Shown piece after piece: positions 9,401-18,282 of a stretch of DNA of 64,000 nt (position 1 is the first letter of the stretch; each line of letters starts with the position of its first letter). The stretch lies in NCBI RefSeq assembly GCF_001651865.1, contig NZ_LPUX01000062.1, positions 310,001-374,000 on the forward strand, given 5' to 3'. The stretch comes from Sinorhizobium glycinis (GTDB taxonomy: Bacteria > Pseudomonadota > Alphaproteobacteria > Rhizobiales > Rhizobiaceae). The translations under genes were made by a program, and so were the position numbers. The notes under the pieces were generated by a model. It saw only the letters and a list, made by a program, of their open reading frames with translations, was not told where the DNA came from and made no database searches.

Positions 9401-9593
9401 CGTCGTGCCGCTGGTGATCGCGACCGGTCCCGGCGCCGAGATGCGCCAGTCCCTCGGCACGGCCGTGTTCTCCGGCATGCTCGGCGTCACCTTCCTCGGT
9501 CTCTTCCTGACGCCGGTCTTCTACGTGACGCTGCGGTCAATGCGGCGCAAGCGCGCGCCGGTGCCCGAGGCGGCGGGCGCGCCGGCCGAGTAG
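6417..9593 (+). CDS. RND multidrug efflux pump, inner-membrane subunit (AcrB/MexB type)
   Basis: A 1058-residue proton-driven drug exporter of the HAE1 family. It opens MRFSHFFVDRPIFASVLSIV and has the expected arrangement of twelve membrane helices with two large periplasmic loops. The proton-relay pair is in GIVVDDAIVVVENVERN near residue 410, and a matching C-terminal half carries GLAAKNAILIVEFAR. Length is normal and no frameshift is seen. It overlaps the adaptor gene by four bases. No TolC-like channel gene or TetR-type repressor is adjacent, so the channel must be encoded elsewhere. Substrates cannot be read from sequence. Confidence 0.96.
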   Translation: MRFSHFFVDRPIFASVLSIVLLIVGGIAYFQLPVAQYPEIAPPTIVVRASYPGADAETVANTVATPLEQEINGVENMLYMSSYSTADGSMSLTITFKLGTDLDQAQVLVQNRVSIAEPRLPEDVRRIGVTTTKSSPDLMMVVHLLSPNDRYDQLYVSNYARSRIRDLLVRLDGVGDVILFGEREYALRVWLDPQKLSAYGMTSGDVVEALRQQNVQVSGGSIGGPPMSGDSAFQYTVTTDGRFSDARQFRYVIVKATEDGRLVQLQDVARVELGAREYVTNSYLNGSPAVALGIFSRPGTNALAAADAIQATMADLSRDFPEGLEYRIIYNPTEFISESIDEVYMTIGEAVILVALVVIVFLQSWRTAIIPIVAIPVSLIGTFALLFAFGFSLNMLTLFGLVLAIGIVVDDAIVVVENVERNLARGMTPREAAHVTMDEVGAAVIAISLVLTAVFVPTAFIPGIAGQFYLQFAVTIAVATVISAINSLTLSPALAAILLRPHDDHEHENRNPVTRFGRALANGFNNGFDRMADGYAWTVRRLVQTRVALVAALLVFVALLGGTWYMAQVVPRGFIPTMDQGYAIVVIQLPDGASLERTDAVVQRASAMIREVPGVRDAVAFAGFNGATFTNASNSGVIFTPFDSFEERLEHGQNATQIIGQLFGAMQSIQEAFIIAVPPPSVRGIGNSGGFKMQIMDRQSADMRRVLGLAHQMMGAANQTEGLVGVFTTFSASSPQFFLAIDRDKARALNVPIPNIFETLSINLGASYVNDFNAFGRVYQVRAQADQQYRVERDDILALKVRSASGALVPLGTLVEIRDTSGPALVQRYNMYVSVPLQGNPAPGVSTGTALDKMEALAGQILPQGTTFEWTELAFQERQTGDTAVFIFALSVIFVFLALAAQYESWVLPLAIILIVPLAVLAALIGVSIRGMDNNVLTQIGLIVLIGLAAKNAILIVEFARQGEDEGRSPIEAAIEASRLRLRPILMTAFAFILGVVPLVIATGPGAEMRQSLGTAVFSGMLGVTFLGLFLTPVFYVTLRSMRRKRAPVPEAAGAPAE

Positions 9594-9769
9594 TGCGAGC
9601 CCGGCCGCAATGACACGATCGTGAGCGGCTGGCTGCCATTTGTAAGTGGACGGAGCCACAGGGTTGAATGATGCTGCCTGGCCGATTCTTGTAAGTCGGA
9701 GGGGGATGCGGGGCGCAATCCGCACATACTTTTCCTCATCCCGCTCCAGGAATGTGTGAGAGGTGGAGG

Positions 9770-10609
9770 ATGCCGCTGCGATACCTTGCCTACACCCTGC
9801 TCTTCATCTGGTTCGTCCATACGCTGTGGCCGGAGCCGGCCCATGCGCAGGATACCTCCGCCCCGATCAGCCAGTGCCAGGCGATCGCCGCAGCCACGCC
9901 CTCGGCAACCTTCGTGAGCGTCGCAGCGCCCGAGATTTCGCCTGCCGCGGCAGCCGCCGATGGCGGAGTCACCATCACCTATCTCGGGCACTCGACCTTC
10001 CTGATCGAAACGCCGGGCGGCGTCTCGATCGCCACCGACTACAACGGCTGGTTCCGGCCCGCGACGCCGCCGACAGTCGTGACGATGAACAAGGCCCATT
10101 CGAGCCACTACACGTTGACGCCGGACCCGGCGATCCGTCACGTGCTGCATGGTTGGGGCGATGACGGCGAGCCGGCCGACTACGATCTCGTCGTCGGCGA
10201 CACCTATATCCGCAACGTGACGACCGACATCCGCTCCGGCTTCGAAGGGATGGAGCCCGACGGCAATTCGATCTTCATCTTCGAGGTCGCGGGGCTCTGC
10301 ATCGGCCATCTCGGCCACCTGCATCACGAACTCGACGACAGTCATTACCGTGAGATCGGCCGGCTCGACGTCCTGATGGTGCCGGTCGACGGCGGGCTGA
10401 CGATGGGCGCGGAAAGCATGAGCCGCGTCGCCTCGCGGCTGCGCGCCGCACTGATCCTGCCGATGCACCGAAGAGGGCCGCCGATCGGCGATTTCCTGGC
10501 GATGTTCGGCGACGATTACGACAAGAGCTTCGCCACCGGTCCGAGCATCACGGTTTCCCTGCGCACACTGCCGAGCAAACCGCTGATTCATGTGCTGCAG
10601 GGGGTCTGA
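9770..10609 (+). CDS. Exported metallo-beta-lactamase-fold hydrolase
   Basis: A 279-residue protein with an N-terminal signal peptide (MPLRYLAYTLLFIWFVHTLW, cleavage expected after AHA near residue 25), so periplasmic. The mature part is a metallo-beta-lactamase fold of the UlaG-like branch: VTITYLGHSTFLIETPGG, TDYNGWF, MNKAHSSHYT (where the usual HxHxDH is replaced by H-S-S-H), LCIGHLGHLHHEL and VPVDGG. The altered first motif may change metal binding. ATG 9770 has AGAGG seven bases upstream; an ATG at 9752 is possible. It stands alone between the pump operon and yebC. Substrate unknown. Confidence 0.8.
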   Translation: MPLRYLAYTLLFIWFVHTLWPEPAHAQDTSAPISQCQAIAAATPSATFVSVAAPEISPAAAAADGGVTITYLGHSTFLIETPGGVSIATDYNGWFRPATPPTVVTMNKAHSSHYTLTPDPAIRHVLHGWGDDGEPADYDLVVGDTYIRNVTTDIRSGFEGMEPDGNSIFIFEVAGLCIGHLGHLHHELDDSHYREIGRLDVLMVPVDGGLTMGAESMSRVASRLRAALILPMHRRGPPIGDFLAMFGDDYDKSFATGPSITVSLRTLPSKPLIHVLQGV

Positions 10610-10710
10610 AGAATAGTGGCTCTCGAAATGACGGTGCCCCTGCTGGACGGGAAGCGGCAATGAAACTATAAGGCGCCCGATCCCAACAATTCATGCATGC
10701 AGAGGGCGTC

Positions 10711-11457
10711 ATGGCTGGCCATTCACAGTTCAAGAACATCATGCACCGCAAGGGCCGTCAGGATGCGGTGCGCTCCAAAATGTTTTCCAAGCTCGCGCGC
10801 GAGATCACCGTCGCGGCGAAAACCGGCCTGCCCGACCCGGGCATGAACCCGCGCCTGCGGCTCGCCATCCAGAACGCCAAGGCGCAGTCGATGCCGAAGG
10901 ACAATATCGAGCGCGCCATCAAGAAGGCTGCCGGCGGCGATGCGGAGAACTACGAGGAAGTCCGCTACGAAGGCTACGGCCCGGGCGGCGTCGCCGTCAT
11001 CGTCGAGGCGTTGACCGACAACCGCAATCGCACCGCCTCCAATGTCCGCTCCATCTTCACCAAGGCGGGCGGCGCGCTCGGTGAAACCGGTTCGGTCTCC
11101 TTCTCCTTCGATCGCGTCGGCGAAATCACTTACACGCTTTCCGCCGGCGACGCAGACAAGGTGATGGAAGCGGCGATCGAGTCGGGTGCCGACGATGTGG
11201 CGACGGACGAGGACGGCCACACGATCATCTGCGGCTTCGAAGAAATAGGCGACGTTTCGAAGGCGCTCGAAGGCGTGCTCGGCGAAGCCGAAACCGTCAA
11301 GGCGATCTGGAAGCCGCAGAACACCGTGCCGGTCGACGAGGAAAAGGCCCAGTCGCTGATGAAGCTCATCGACAATCTCGAAGACGACGACGACGTCCAG
11401 AACGTCTATTCGAACTTCGAGGTGTCCGAGGAGATTCTTGCGAAGCTTTCTGCCTGA
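10711..11457 (+). CDS. yebC: YebC/PmpR-family regulator or translation factor
   Basis: A 248-residue YebC/PmpR family protein. It begins [18 protein letters not shown] and carries the family blocks [23 protein letters not shown] and [19 protein letters not shown]. Members have been described both as DNA-binding regulators and, more recently, as factors that relieve ribosome stalling; the sequence does not decide between these roles. ATG 10711 is the conserved start; the open frame begins 18 bases earlier. In alphaproteobacteria yebC is usually just upstream of ruvC. Here a palindromic element and a minus-strand monooxygenase gene separate them. Confidence 0.93.
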   Translation: MAGHSQFKNIMHRKGRQDAVRSKMFSKLAREITVAAKTGLPDPGMNPRLRLAIQNAKAQSMPKDNIERAIKKAAGGDAENYEEVRYEGYGPGGVAVIVEALTDNRNRTASNVRSIFTKAGGALGETGSVSFSFDRVGEITYTLSAGDADKVMEAAIESGADDVATDEDGHTIICGFEEIGDVSKALEGVLGEAETVKAIWKPQNTVPVDEEKAQSLMKLIDNLEDDDDVQNVYSNFEVSEEILAKLSA

Positions 11458-11480
11458 GCGGCGAAGGTCGGGGGTGTGAT

Positions 11481-11666
11481 ACCCCCCTCTGCCCTGCCGG
11501 GCATCTCCCCCACAAGGGGGGAGATCGGCAAGCGGCGGCGTTGCGCTCAACCACTACCCGGCCCGCGCAAATTGGCGAAGCCCCGCAAGCTCTCTGTCGG
11601 GCAGGGCCTTGCTCCTGGCCAATCTCCCCCCTTGTGGGGGAGATGCCCGGCAGGGCAGAGGGGGGT
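11481..11666. repeat. RIME-like intergenic palindromic element, copy 1
   Basis: Two arms of about 45 bases are inverted copies of each other: 11481-11525 (containing CTCTGCCCTGCCGGGCATCT) and 11622-11666 (the reverse complement). They are separated by about 96 bases. A near-identical pair occurs at 13390-13563, between ruvC and ruvA. The structure and sequence resemble the rhizobial intergenic mosaic elements (RIME); the exact family name is from memory and should be checked. It fills the gap between the convergent yebC and monooxygenase genes. Confidence 0.8.
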
Positions 11667-11689
11667 GCCCCCCTGGGGCAAAGGCCTCA

Positions 11690-12685
11690 TTAGGCGCCAA
11701 GGCTCCTCTGCGCCTCCGCAAACAGCTCCAGCGAATGCAGCCGCGCTTCCATGTCAAAGATCGGCATGGAGACGATCAGCTCGTCGGCCTTGGTGAGATC
11801 GACGAAGGACGCGATCTTGCGGCGGATGGTTTCCGGGCCTCCGACGACCGCATAGCGCATGGCGTGGTCGACGAAGATCTTCTCGTCCGGGCTCCACAGC
11901 CCGTCCATCGACCGGACCGGCGGCGGGAAGCGGCCGCGCGCATTGCGGCGAAGCGCGACGAAGGATTGCTGCATCGAGGTGAACAGATAATTCGCCTCCT
12001 CGTCCGAGTCGGCGGCAACGCCCATGACGCCGACCATCACCTGCGGCCTGTCGAGCTGCGCCGACGGCGTGAAACGCTCGCGATAAATCTCAAGCGCCGA
12101 GAGCAGCATGTCCGGCGCGAAATGCGAGGCGAAGGCGAAGGGAAGTCCGAGCACGCCGGCGAGATGGGAGCTGAAATGGCTCGAACCGAGCAGCCAGATA
12201 GGCACGTTTGAATCGGCGCCGGGAACGGCGATGATCTTCTGGTCGTCGCCGACCGGGCCGAGCAGTGCCTGAAGCTCCACGACATCATTGGGGAAATTAT
12301 TGGAGCTCGCTTCCATGTTGCGCCGGAGCGCCTGCGCGGTTCGCATGTCGGTGCCGGGTGCGCGGCCGAGGCCGAGATCGATGCGGCCGGGATAGAGGGC
12401 CGCAAGCGTACCGAACTGTTCGGCGATGACGAGCGGCGAATGGTTGGGAAGCATGATGCCGCCGGAACCGACACGGATGGTTCTTGTCGCCGAGGCCACA
12501 TGCGAGATGACGATCGAGGTCGCGGCGCTGGCGATTCCCGTCATGCCGTGGTGCTCGGCCAGCCAGAAGCGCTTGTAGCCGTTCTCCTCCGCTGCGATTG
12601 CCAAGCGGCGCGAGTTTTCCAGCGATTGCGCGACGCCGCCGCCTTCGGTGATCGGCGACAGGTCGAGAATGGAGAAAGGGATCAT
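11690..12685 (-). CDS. Luciferase-like flavin-dependent monooxygenase
   Basis: A 331-residue LLM-class oxidoreductase of the MsnO8/YhbW-like group. It starts [17 protein letters not shown] and shows the family blocks [37 protein letters not shown] and [17 protein letters not shown], which shape the FMN-binding TIM barrel. Such enzymes use reduced flavin and oxygen on small organic substrates; the substrate here is unknown. ATG 12685 is preferred to a TTG six bases upstream. The gene is on the strand opposite to ruvC and divides yebC from ruvCAB. It is bounded downstream by a RIME-like palindrome. Confidence 0.88.
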   Translation of the reverse strand: MIPFSILDLSPITEGGGVAQSLENSRRLAIAAEENGYKRFWLAEHHGMTGIASAATSIVISHVASATRTIRVGSGGIMLPNHSPLVIAEQFGTLAALYPGRIDLGLGRAPGTDMRTAQALRRNMEASSNNFPNDVVELQALLGPVGDDQKIIAVPGADSNVPIWLLGSSHFSSHLAGVLGLPFAFASHFAPDMLLSALEIYRERFTPSAQLDRPQVMVGVMGVAADSDEEANYLFTSMQQSFVALRRNARGRFPPPVRSMDGLWSPDEKIFVDHAMRYAVVGGPETIRRKIASFVDLTKADELIVSMPIFDMEARLHSLELFAEAQRSLGA

Positions 12686-12796
12686 GGCCAACGCCTTCGA
12701 TTAAGGGAAATTGATCGATCGCAATGTAGGTTCAAGTTTCTTAAGGCCAAGGGTTCGCCGCCGGTTTTCTGCGGCGGCTCGGCGTATCTGTGTAAT

Positions 12797-12811
12797 GTTT
12801 TTGTTTTGTTC
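12797..12811 (+). promoter_or_regulatory. Probable LexA (SOS) box before ruvC
   Basis: The sequence reads GTTT-N7-GTTC, one mismatch from the alphaproteobacterial LexA operator GTTC-N7-GTTC, with exact spacing. It lies 43 bases before the ruvC start, a natural repressor position. ruvCAB is part of the SOS response in several alphaproteobacteria. Assignment rests on motif and position only. Confidence 0.5.
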
Positions 12812-12854
12812 ACTTTTTGCTGGCAGCGTCCCGTCGACCGACATAGGGTGAGAC

Positions 12855-13367
12855 ATGCAGACTACGATTCGCATCATCGGCATCGATCCGGGGCTGAGAC
12901 GTACCGGTTGGGGGATCATCGAGACGCTCGGCAATTCGTTGCGCTTCGTCGCCTCCGGCACGGTGACCTCCGACGGCGAGACGGACCTCGCCTCGCGCCT
13001 CTGCCAGTTGCACGATGGGTTAGCCGACGTGGTGCACAGCTACCAGCCGCAGGAGGCGGCCGTCGAGCAGACTTTCGTCAACAAGGATGCGACCGCGACG
13101 CTGAAGCTCGGTCAGGCGCGCGGCATCGCCATGCTGGTTCCGGCGCGCGCCGGCCTGAGGGTCGCCGAATATGCGCCGAACGCCGTGAAGAAAGCGGTGA
13201 TCGGCGTCGGCCATGGCGAGAAGCAGCAGATCCACATGATGCTGAAGGTGCTGATGCCGAAGGCCGAGTTCAAGGGCAATGACGCCGCCGACGCGCTCGC
13301 GATTGCCATTTGCCATGCGCATAACCGCCAGGCGGTGACGAGCCGTCTTGCGGCGCTCGCCGGGTAG
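12855..13367 (+). CDS. ruvC: Holliday junction endonuclease RuvC
   Basis: RuvC cuts Holliday junctions symmetrically during recombinational repair, working with RuvAB. The 170-residue protein has the RNase-H-like fold and all acidic catalytic positions: [14 protein letters not shown] (Asp near 10), [12 protein letters not shown] (Glu near 70) and [16 protein letters not shown] (the two C-terminal Asp residues). Length is normal. It is the first gene of ruvC-ruvA-ruvB, but a palindromic repeat of about 175 bases separates it from ruvA, which may weaken co-transcription. A probable LexA box lies just upstream. Confidence 0.96.
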   Translation: MQTTIRIIGIDPGLRRTGWGIIETLGNSLRFVASGTVTSDGETDLASRLCQLHDGLADVVHSYQPQEAAVEQTFVNKDATATLKLGQARGIAMLVPARAGLRVAEYAPNAVKKAVIGVGHGEKQQIHMMLKVLMPKAEFKGNDAADALAIAICHAHNRQAVTSRLAALAG

Positions 13368-13389
13368 GGCGGGTAATGGTGGCGAACTC

Positions 13390-13563
13390 GATCCCCCTCT
13401 GGCCTGCCGGCCATCTCCCCCACAAGGGGGGAGAATACATGCGGCTTGCCCCTCGTACCGAACGAAGAGTTTTAGCAAGCGAGCCCCTTCAGTTGGAGCG
13501 CGGACCGTGCCACATCTGTTCTCCCCCCTTGTGGGGGAGATGGCCGGCAGGCCAGAGGGGGTG
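13390..13563. repeat. RIME-like intergenic palindromic element, copy 2 (inside ruvCAB)
   Basis: Arms at 13390-13434 and 13520-13563 are inverted copies, each containing CTGGCCTGCCGGCCATCTCC or its complement, with an 85-base centre. They differ from copy 1 (11481-11666) by compensated changes: CCCTGCCGGG becomes GCCTGCCGGC, which preserves pairing. The element fills the ruvC-ruvA gap, so it is probably transcribed and could form a large hairpin in the message. Confidence 0.8.
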
Positions 13564-13608
13564 GAATGGGCCGGAGCCTGCACGCGCCGTTTTTTTGAGG
13601 CAGAGAAC

Positions 13609-14226
13609 ATGATCGGCAAACTCAAGGGCACCATCGACGAGATCGGCGAGGACTTTGTTGTCGTCGATGTCCACGGGGTTGGATATGTGGCCTATTGCTC
13701 GGCGCGCACGCTCGCCAAGCTCGGCTCGGCCGGCGAGGCCGCCGTGCTCTTCATCGAGACCTATGTGCGCGAAGACCAGTTGAAGCTTTTCGGCTTCCTG
13801 TCGGCCCTTGAGCGCGAATGGTTCCGCCTGCTGCAGACCGTCCAGGGGGTGGGCTCCAAGGTGGCGCTGGCGCTGCTTTCGACGCTGACGCCCGGCGAAC
13901 TCGCCAATGCCATCGCCCTGCAGGACAAGACCTCGGTCGCGCGCGCTCCCGGGGTCGGGCCGAAGGTGGCGGTGCGCATCGTCACGGAACTGAAGAACAA
14001 GGCGCCGGCCTTTGCCGGCGAAATGTCCGCGTCGATCGGCCTCAAGCAGGAACTCGGCGAGGGGGTCGCCTCTGCGCCGGTTTCCGACGCGGTCTCGGCG
14101 CTTACCAATCTCGGCTATTCGCGCGACCAGGCGGCGAACGCCGTGGCAGCGGCGTTGAAGAATGGCGGCGAGGGGGGCGACAGTGCCAAATTGATCCGCC
14201 TTGGGTTGAAGGAACTGGCGCGCTGA
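13609..14226 (+). CDS. ruvA: Holliday junction DNA helicase subunit RuvA
   Basis: RuvA binds the four-way junction as a tetramer and loads the RuvB motor. The 205-residue protein starts [20 protein letters not shown] (OB fold) and carries two helix-hairpin-helix motifs, [18 protein letters not shown] and [18 protein letters not shown]. The C-terminal RuvB-contacting domain follows ([19 protein letters not shown]). ATG 13609 gives the standard start; the frame is open upstream through the palindromic repeat, but that part is not protein-like. Confidence 0.96.
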   Translation: MIGKLKGTIDEIGEDFVVVDVHGVGYVAYCSARTLAKLGSAGEAAVLFIETYVREDQLKLFGFLSALEREWFRLLQTVQGVGSKVALALLSTLTPGELANAIALQDKTSVARAPGVGPKVAVRIVTELKNKAPAFAGEMSASIGLKQELGEGVASAPVSDAVSALTNLGYSRDQAANAVAAALKNGGEGGDSAKLIRLGLKELAR

Positions 14227-14373
14227 GGGCCAAGCCTTTCTGCAGCCACAATGGAATTGGAGTGAGGGGTTCGTGAAGCGATCGCACTGGATTGACCGCC
14301 GCGCGCGCACTATGGTTGAGACGCGCCGCGACGTCGAGCGGGCGCGCGATCCATCCCGCAACGGAAGTTTGAG

Positions 14374-15414
<1,041 letters not shown>

Positions 15415-15415
15415 G

Positions 15416-16318
15416 ATGATCACCCGCCGCGGCTTCATGAAAATTCTCGGCGGGGGCTTCGCGAGCGCCATGGCGCTCGGCGGTTACGCGTTTGCCGTCG
15501 AGCCGCTGGCGCGCCTGAAGGTCGCGCGCTATGCCTTGACGCCACCCGGCTGGACGCCCGGCCTCAAGCTGCGCGTCGTCGCGCTCGCCGATCTGCATGC
15601 CTGCGAGCCGTGGATGTCGGCAAGGCGGATCGCTTCCATCTGCAGGCGTGCCAACGATCTGGGCGGCGATATCACGGTTCTGCTCGGCGACTATGCCTCC
15701 GGCATGAATCTGGTGACGCGCTACGTCCATTCCAGCGAGTGGTCGAAGGCGCTGTCGACCCTGAAGGCGCCGCTCGGCGTGCATGCCATCATGGGCAATC
15801 ATGACTGGTGGGAGGACAGGACCGCCCAGAAAAACGGCGGCGGCGAGACCTTCGGCCATCGCGCATTGGCCGCCGTCGGCATCCCGGTCTACAGCAATCG
15901 CGCCATCCGCTTGGAAAAGGAAGGTTTCGGCTTCTGGATTGCCGGCCTTGAGGATCAGCTTGCACTGCTGCCGGGCAAGAAATGGAAACGCAGCGCCATG
16001 GGCGGCCTCGACGACCTCGACGGCACGCTGGCGCAGGTCAGCGATAATGCGCCGATTATCCTTTTGGCGCACGAGCCCGACATCTTTCCGAAGGTGCCGC
16101 CGCGGGTCTCCCTGACACTCTCGGGTCACACCCACGGCGGGCAGGTGCGCTTCATCGGCCACTCCCCCGTCGTGCCGTCGCGCTTCGGCGACCGCTATGC
16201 CTATGGCCATATCGTCGAGGAGGAGCGCGATCTTATCGTTTCGGGCGGACTCGGCTGCTCGATTGCACCCATCCGCTTCGGGGTGCCGCCGGAGATAGTG
16301 GTCATCGACCTCGGATAG
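15416..16318 (+). CDS. Tat-exported calcineurin-type metallophosphoesterase
   Basis: A 300-residue metallophosphoesterase. The N-terminus, MITRRGFMKILGGGFASAMA, has the twin-arginine motif and a hydrophobic stretch, predicting Tat export or membrane anchoring. The dinuclear metal site can be followed: ALADLHACEPWM (Asp-x-His), LLGDYASG (Asp), IMGNHDWWED (Asn-His-Asp), LLAHEPDIFP (His) and LSGHTHGGQVRF (His-x-His). This arrangement resembles the YkuE/YaeI group; some relatives act on lipid A precursors or phospholipids. It is tightly linked to ruvB (one-base gap), but a functional link to recombination is not implied. Confidence 0.88.
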   Translation: MITRRGFMKILGGGFASAMALGGYAFAVEPLARLKVARYALTPPGWTPGLKLRVVALADLHACEPWMSARRIASICRRANDLGGDITVLLGDYASGMNLVTRYVHSSEWSKALSTLKAPLGVHAIMGNHDWWEDRTAQKNGGGETFGHRALAAVGIPVYSNRAIRLEKEGFGFWIAGLEDQLALLPGKKWKRSAMGGLDDLDGTLAQVSDNAPIILLAHEPDIFPKVPPRVSLTLSGHTHGGQVRFIGHSPVVPSRFGDRYAYGHIVEEERDLIVSGGLGCSIAPIRFGVPPEIVVIDLG

Positions 16319-16336
16319 CTCCGGCGGAGCCGCAGT

Positions 16337-16489
16337 GCCCCTCATCCGCCTGCCGGCACCTTCTCCCCGCAAGCGGGGCGAAGGGACTCGCGGCAGCCTC
16401 TCGCCCCACCGGGCAAGGTGAGCCAGGTGGGAAGATTGAGCTCCCGTCCCCTCTCCCCGCGTGCGGGGAGAGGGCTAGGGTGAGGGGCA
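16337..16489. repeat. Intergenic palindromic repeat, 'CTCATCCGCCTGCCGGCACC' type
   Basis: The gap between the phosphoesterase gene and sqdC holds CCCCTCATCCGCCTGCCGGC, CTTCTCCCCGCAAGCGGGG and, further right, the hairpin CTCTCCCCGCGTGCGGGGAG, ending in GGTGAGGGGC. A second element with the same opening and the same order of hairpins lies at 48199-48359. These are typical rhizobial intergenic repeats and may also terminate both flanking convergent transcripts. Confidence 0.75.
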
Positions 16490-16513
16490 ATCGGCGGCAT
16501 TTGGGGCTTTGAT

Positions 16514-17416
16514 TTATTCCGTTTGGGCAGCCCCCACCAGTTCCCTGATCGTCGCCGCCAACCGTTCGCGTCCGCCTGGCGCCCAGCCAAGCGCGCGCAG
16601 CTTGTCGGTGGACATCTCCTTGAAATCTGCCCTCTCCACCGCCGCCGGCAGAGGGTGCCGACAGCCGATTGCCGCCTGAAGGACGGCGAGAATCTCGCGG
16701 TTGCCGGTCAGTACGTCCGAGACGTTGAAGATTTGCCCGGAGACCTTCGCCGGATCGGCCTCTAGCATCAGGCGTATGGCCGCAGCGACATCGTCGCCGT
16801 GCACTTCCGTACCGATGCGCGGCGGAACGGGCCAGCCGGCGAGATAGTTGGCGAACAGACCCTCCCACTTGTGCTTCCGGCCGGGGCCGGCCGGTCCATA
16901 CACGCCGGTGACGCGCAGGCTGGCGGTGACGAAGCCATGGGCCGCGAGCGCCTTCAGGGCGTCTTCGGCGGCGAGTTTCACCTCGCCATAGAGCGTATCG
17001 GGCTCGGCGGGCGTGGTTTCGTCGAGAACGGCGGACGGCGTTTCGCCATAGACGGCGCGGCTCGAAAGGAAGACGCAGCGACGCACGCCGGCGCTCTGCG
17101 CCTCTTCGAACAGGCGGACCGATCCATCGAGGTTGGCTCGGCGAAAACCCTCCGGGTCACTGCCTTCGCCGCCGCGATACCTGCCCTCGACATGCTCGAA
17201 GGCCGCATGCACGAAATAATAGATGTCATCGAAGACGGCGATCTGATCTGCATCCGCATCGAGCCGAAGCGGGACGTGGGAGACGGGGTGCGAGAAGAAA
17301 GCCTCCGCAGGACGCACGCGGCCGCCGACAGTGACCTTGTAGCCGCTCGCGAGCAGGTGCTCGACGATGAAACGGCCGACGAAGCCGGTGCCGCCGGAAA
17401 CGAGGACGCGGGTCAT
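16514..17416 (-). CDS. sqdC: Sulfolipid-operon NAD-dependent epimerase/dehydratase-like protein
   Basis: A 300-residue extended short-chain dehydrogenase/reductase. The Rossmann motif is MTRVLVSGGTGFVGRFIVEH and the catalytic region includes FLSSRAVYGE and TLYGEVKLAAED, where the usual YxxxK is present. Position as third gene after sqdB and the glycosyltransferase fits sqdC of the sqdBDC operon known from Rhodobacter sphaeroides and Sinorhizobium. SqdC is needed for normal sulfoquinovosyl diacylglycerol formation, though its exact reaction is less settled. Its start overlaps the sqdD stop by four bases. The symbol rests mainly on operon context. Confidence 0.82.
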   Translation of the reverse strand: MTRVLVSGGTGFVGRFIVEHLLASGYKVTVGGRVRPAEAFFSHPVSHVPLRLDADADQIAVFDDIYYFVHAAFEHVEGRYRGGEGSDPEGFRRANLDGSVRLFEEAQSAGVRRCVFLSSRAVYGETPSAVLDETTPAEPDTLYGEVKLAAEDALKALAAHGFVTASLRVTGVYGPAGPGRKHKWEGLFANYLAGWPVPPRIGTEVHGDDVAAAIRLMLEADPAKVSGQIFNVSDVLTGNREILAVLQAAIGCRHPLPAAVERADFKEMSTDKLRALGWAPGGRERLAATIRELVGAAQTE

Positions 17417-18282
17417 GGCGAGGCGGCGACGGGACTTGGGAGAGCCGCGATGTCGGGAATGTCCTCACCCGCCAGGTAGGCATGCCAGAGCTCGATCAGG
17501 GGGCGCAGCGCTTCCGAGCGTGGATGGTCCTTCTCCCACGGCTTCTCATACTGATAATGCAGCACGCCGATCGACCGCCAGTCCCAAAGCGCCGGCAGGT
17601 TGAACCAGACATATTGCAGCATGTTCATTGTGACCGGCAGGCCATGCCAGTCGGGAAAGAAGCTCTGAAGGAAGGTCTGGTCGGTGCGCGGCCAGAAGGC
17701 ACCCGGCGCGTCGAGTGCCGCGAGCATGTTCTCGAAGGTCTCGATCGACGGCTTTGCGACGAAGACGCCTGAGTTCAGCCGGTGAAAATCGGCGAGGCTC
17801 TCGTAGACGTTCGGCGCGGCGGAAAACTCCGGGTAGAGGAAGAGCTTGTCGATATTGCGCAGAACGAGCGCGTCTGCATCGATGAAGACGCAGCTCTCAT
17901 ATTCGACGAGCTGCCAGAGGCGGAGCTTGCAGAAGTTATCGAGCGGCGAGTGGAAGTCGGGCTTGCGCCCCTTGGTGAAGGGTGCCATCTCGTGGACGTT
18001 GCGGCGCTGATGCCGGGCGTTGAATTCGTCCGAGAGCGGCAGCAGCTCCGTTTCGATCAGGCGGCAGTCGAATTCCGTCAACGGCTCGAGCGCGGCGGGC
18101 TCTACGCCGCCGGTGTAGAGCACGACGATATCCGCCGGCGTGCGCGTCAGTCGGATCGACCGCAACAAGGCGCGCGCGCCGAGCGCATAATCGGCATTGG
18201 TGACCAGCGTCACGAAAGCATCCTGGGCCGCAGCCGGGGAACAGGGGAGGCCTCCCTCCGGATGGGGCGTCACAGGGTTCAT
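17413..18282 (-). CDS. sqdD: Glycosyltransferase of the sulfolipid operon
   Basis: A 289-residue glycogenin-like (GT8-type) glycosyltransferase. It shows AFVTLVTNADYALGARALL at the nucleotide-sugar binding start, the metal-binding DxD in CVFIDADALVL near residue 140, and the family block FHRLNSGVFVAKPS. In the sqdBDC operon this protein is thought to transfer sulfoquinovose from UDP-sulfoquinovose to diacylglycerol at the membrane. Both ends overlap neighbours by four bases, so it is translationally coupled to sqdB and sqdC. There is no membrane helix, so it would act peripherally. Confidence 0.84.
   Translation of the reverse strand: MNPVTPHPEGGLPCSPAAAQDAFVTLVTNADYALGARALLRSIRLTRTPADIVVLYTGGVEPAALEPLTEFDCRLIETELLPLSDEFNARHQRRNVHEMAPFTKGRKPDFHSPLDNFCKLRLWQLVEYESCVFIDADALVLRNIDKLFLYPEFSAAPNVYESLADFHRLNSGVFVAKPSIETFENMLAALDAPGAFWPRTDQTFLQSFFPDWHGLPVTMNMLQYVWFNLPALWDWRSIGVLHYQYEKPWEKDHPRSEALRPLIELWHAYLAGEDIPDIAALPSPVAASP

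Noticed and set aside
11481-13563. Repeated palindromes as a CRISPR array
   Set aside because: The repeats are inverted pairs, not regularly spaced direct repeats, and have no spacers or cas genes.
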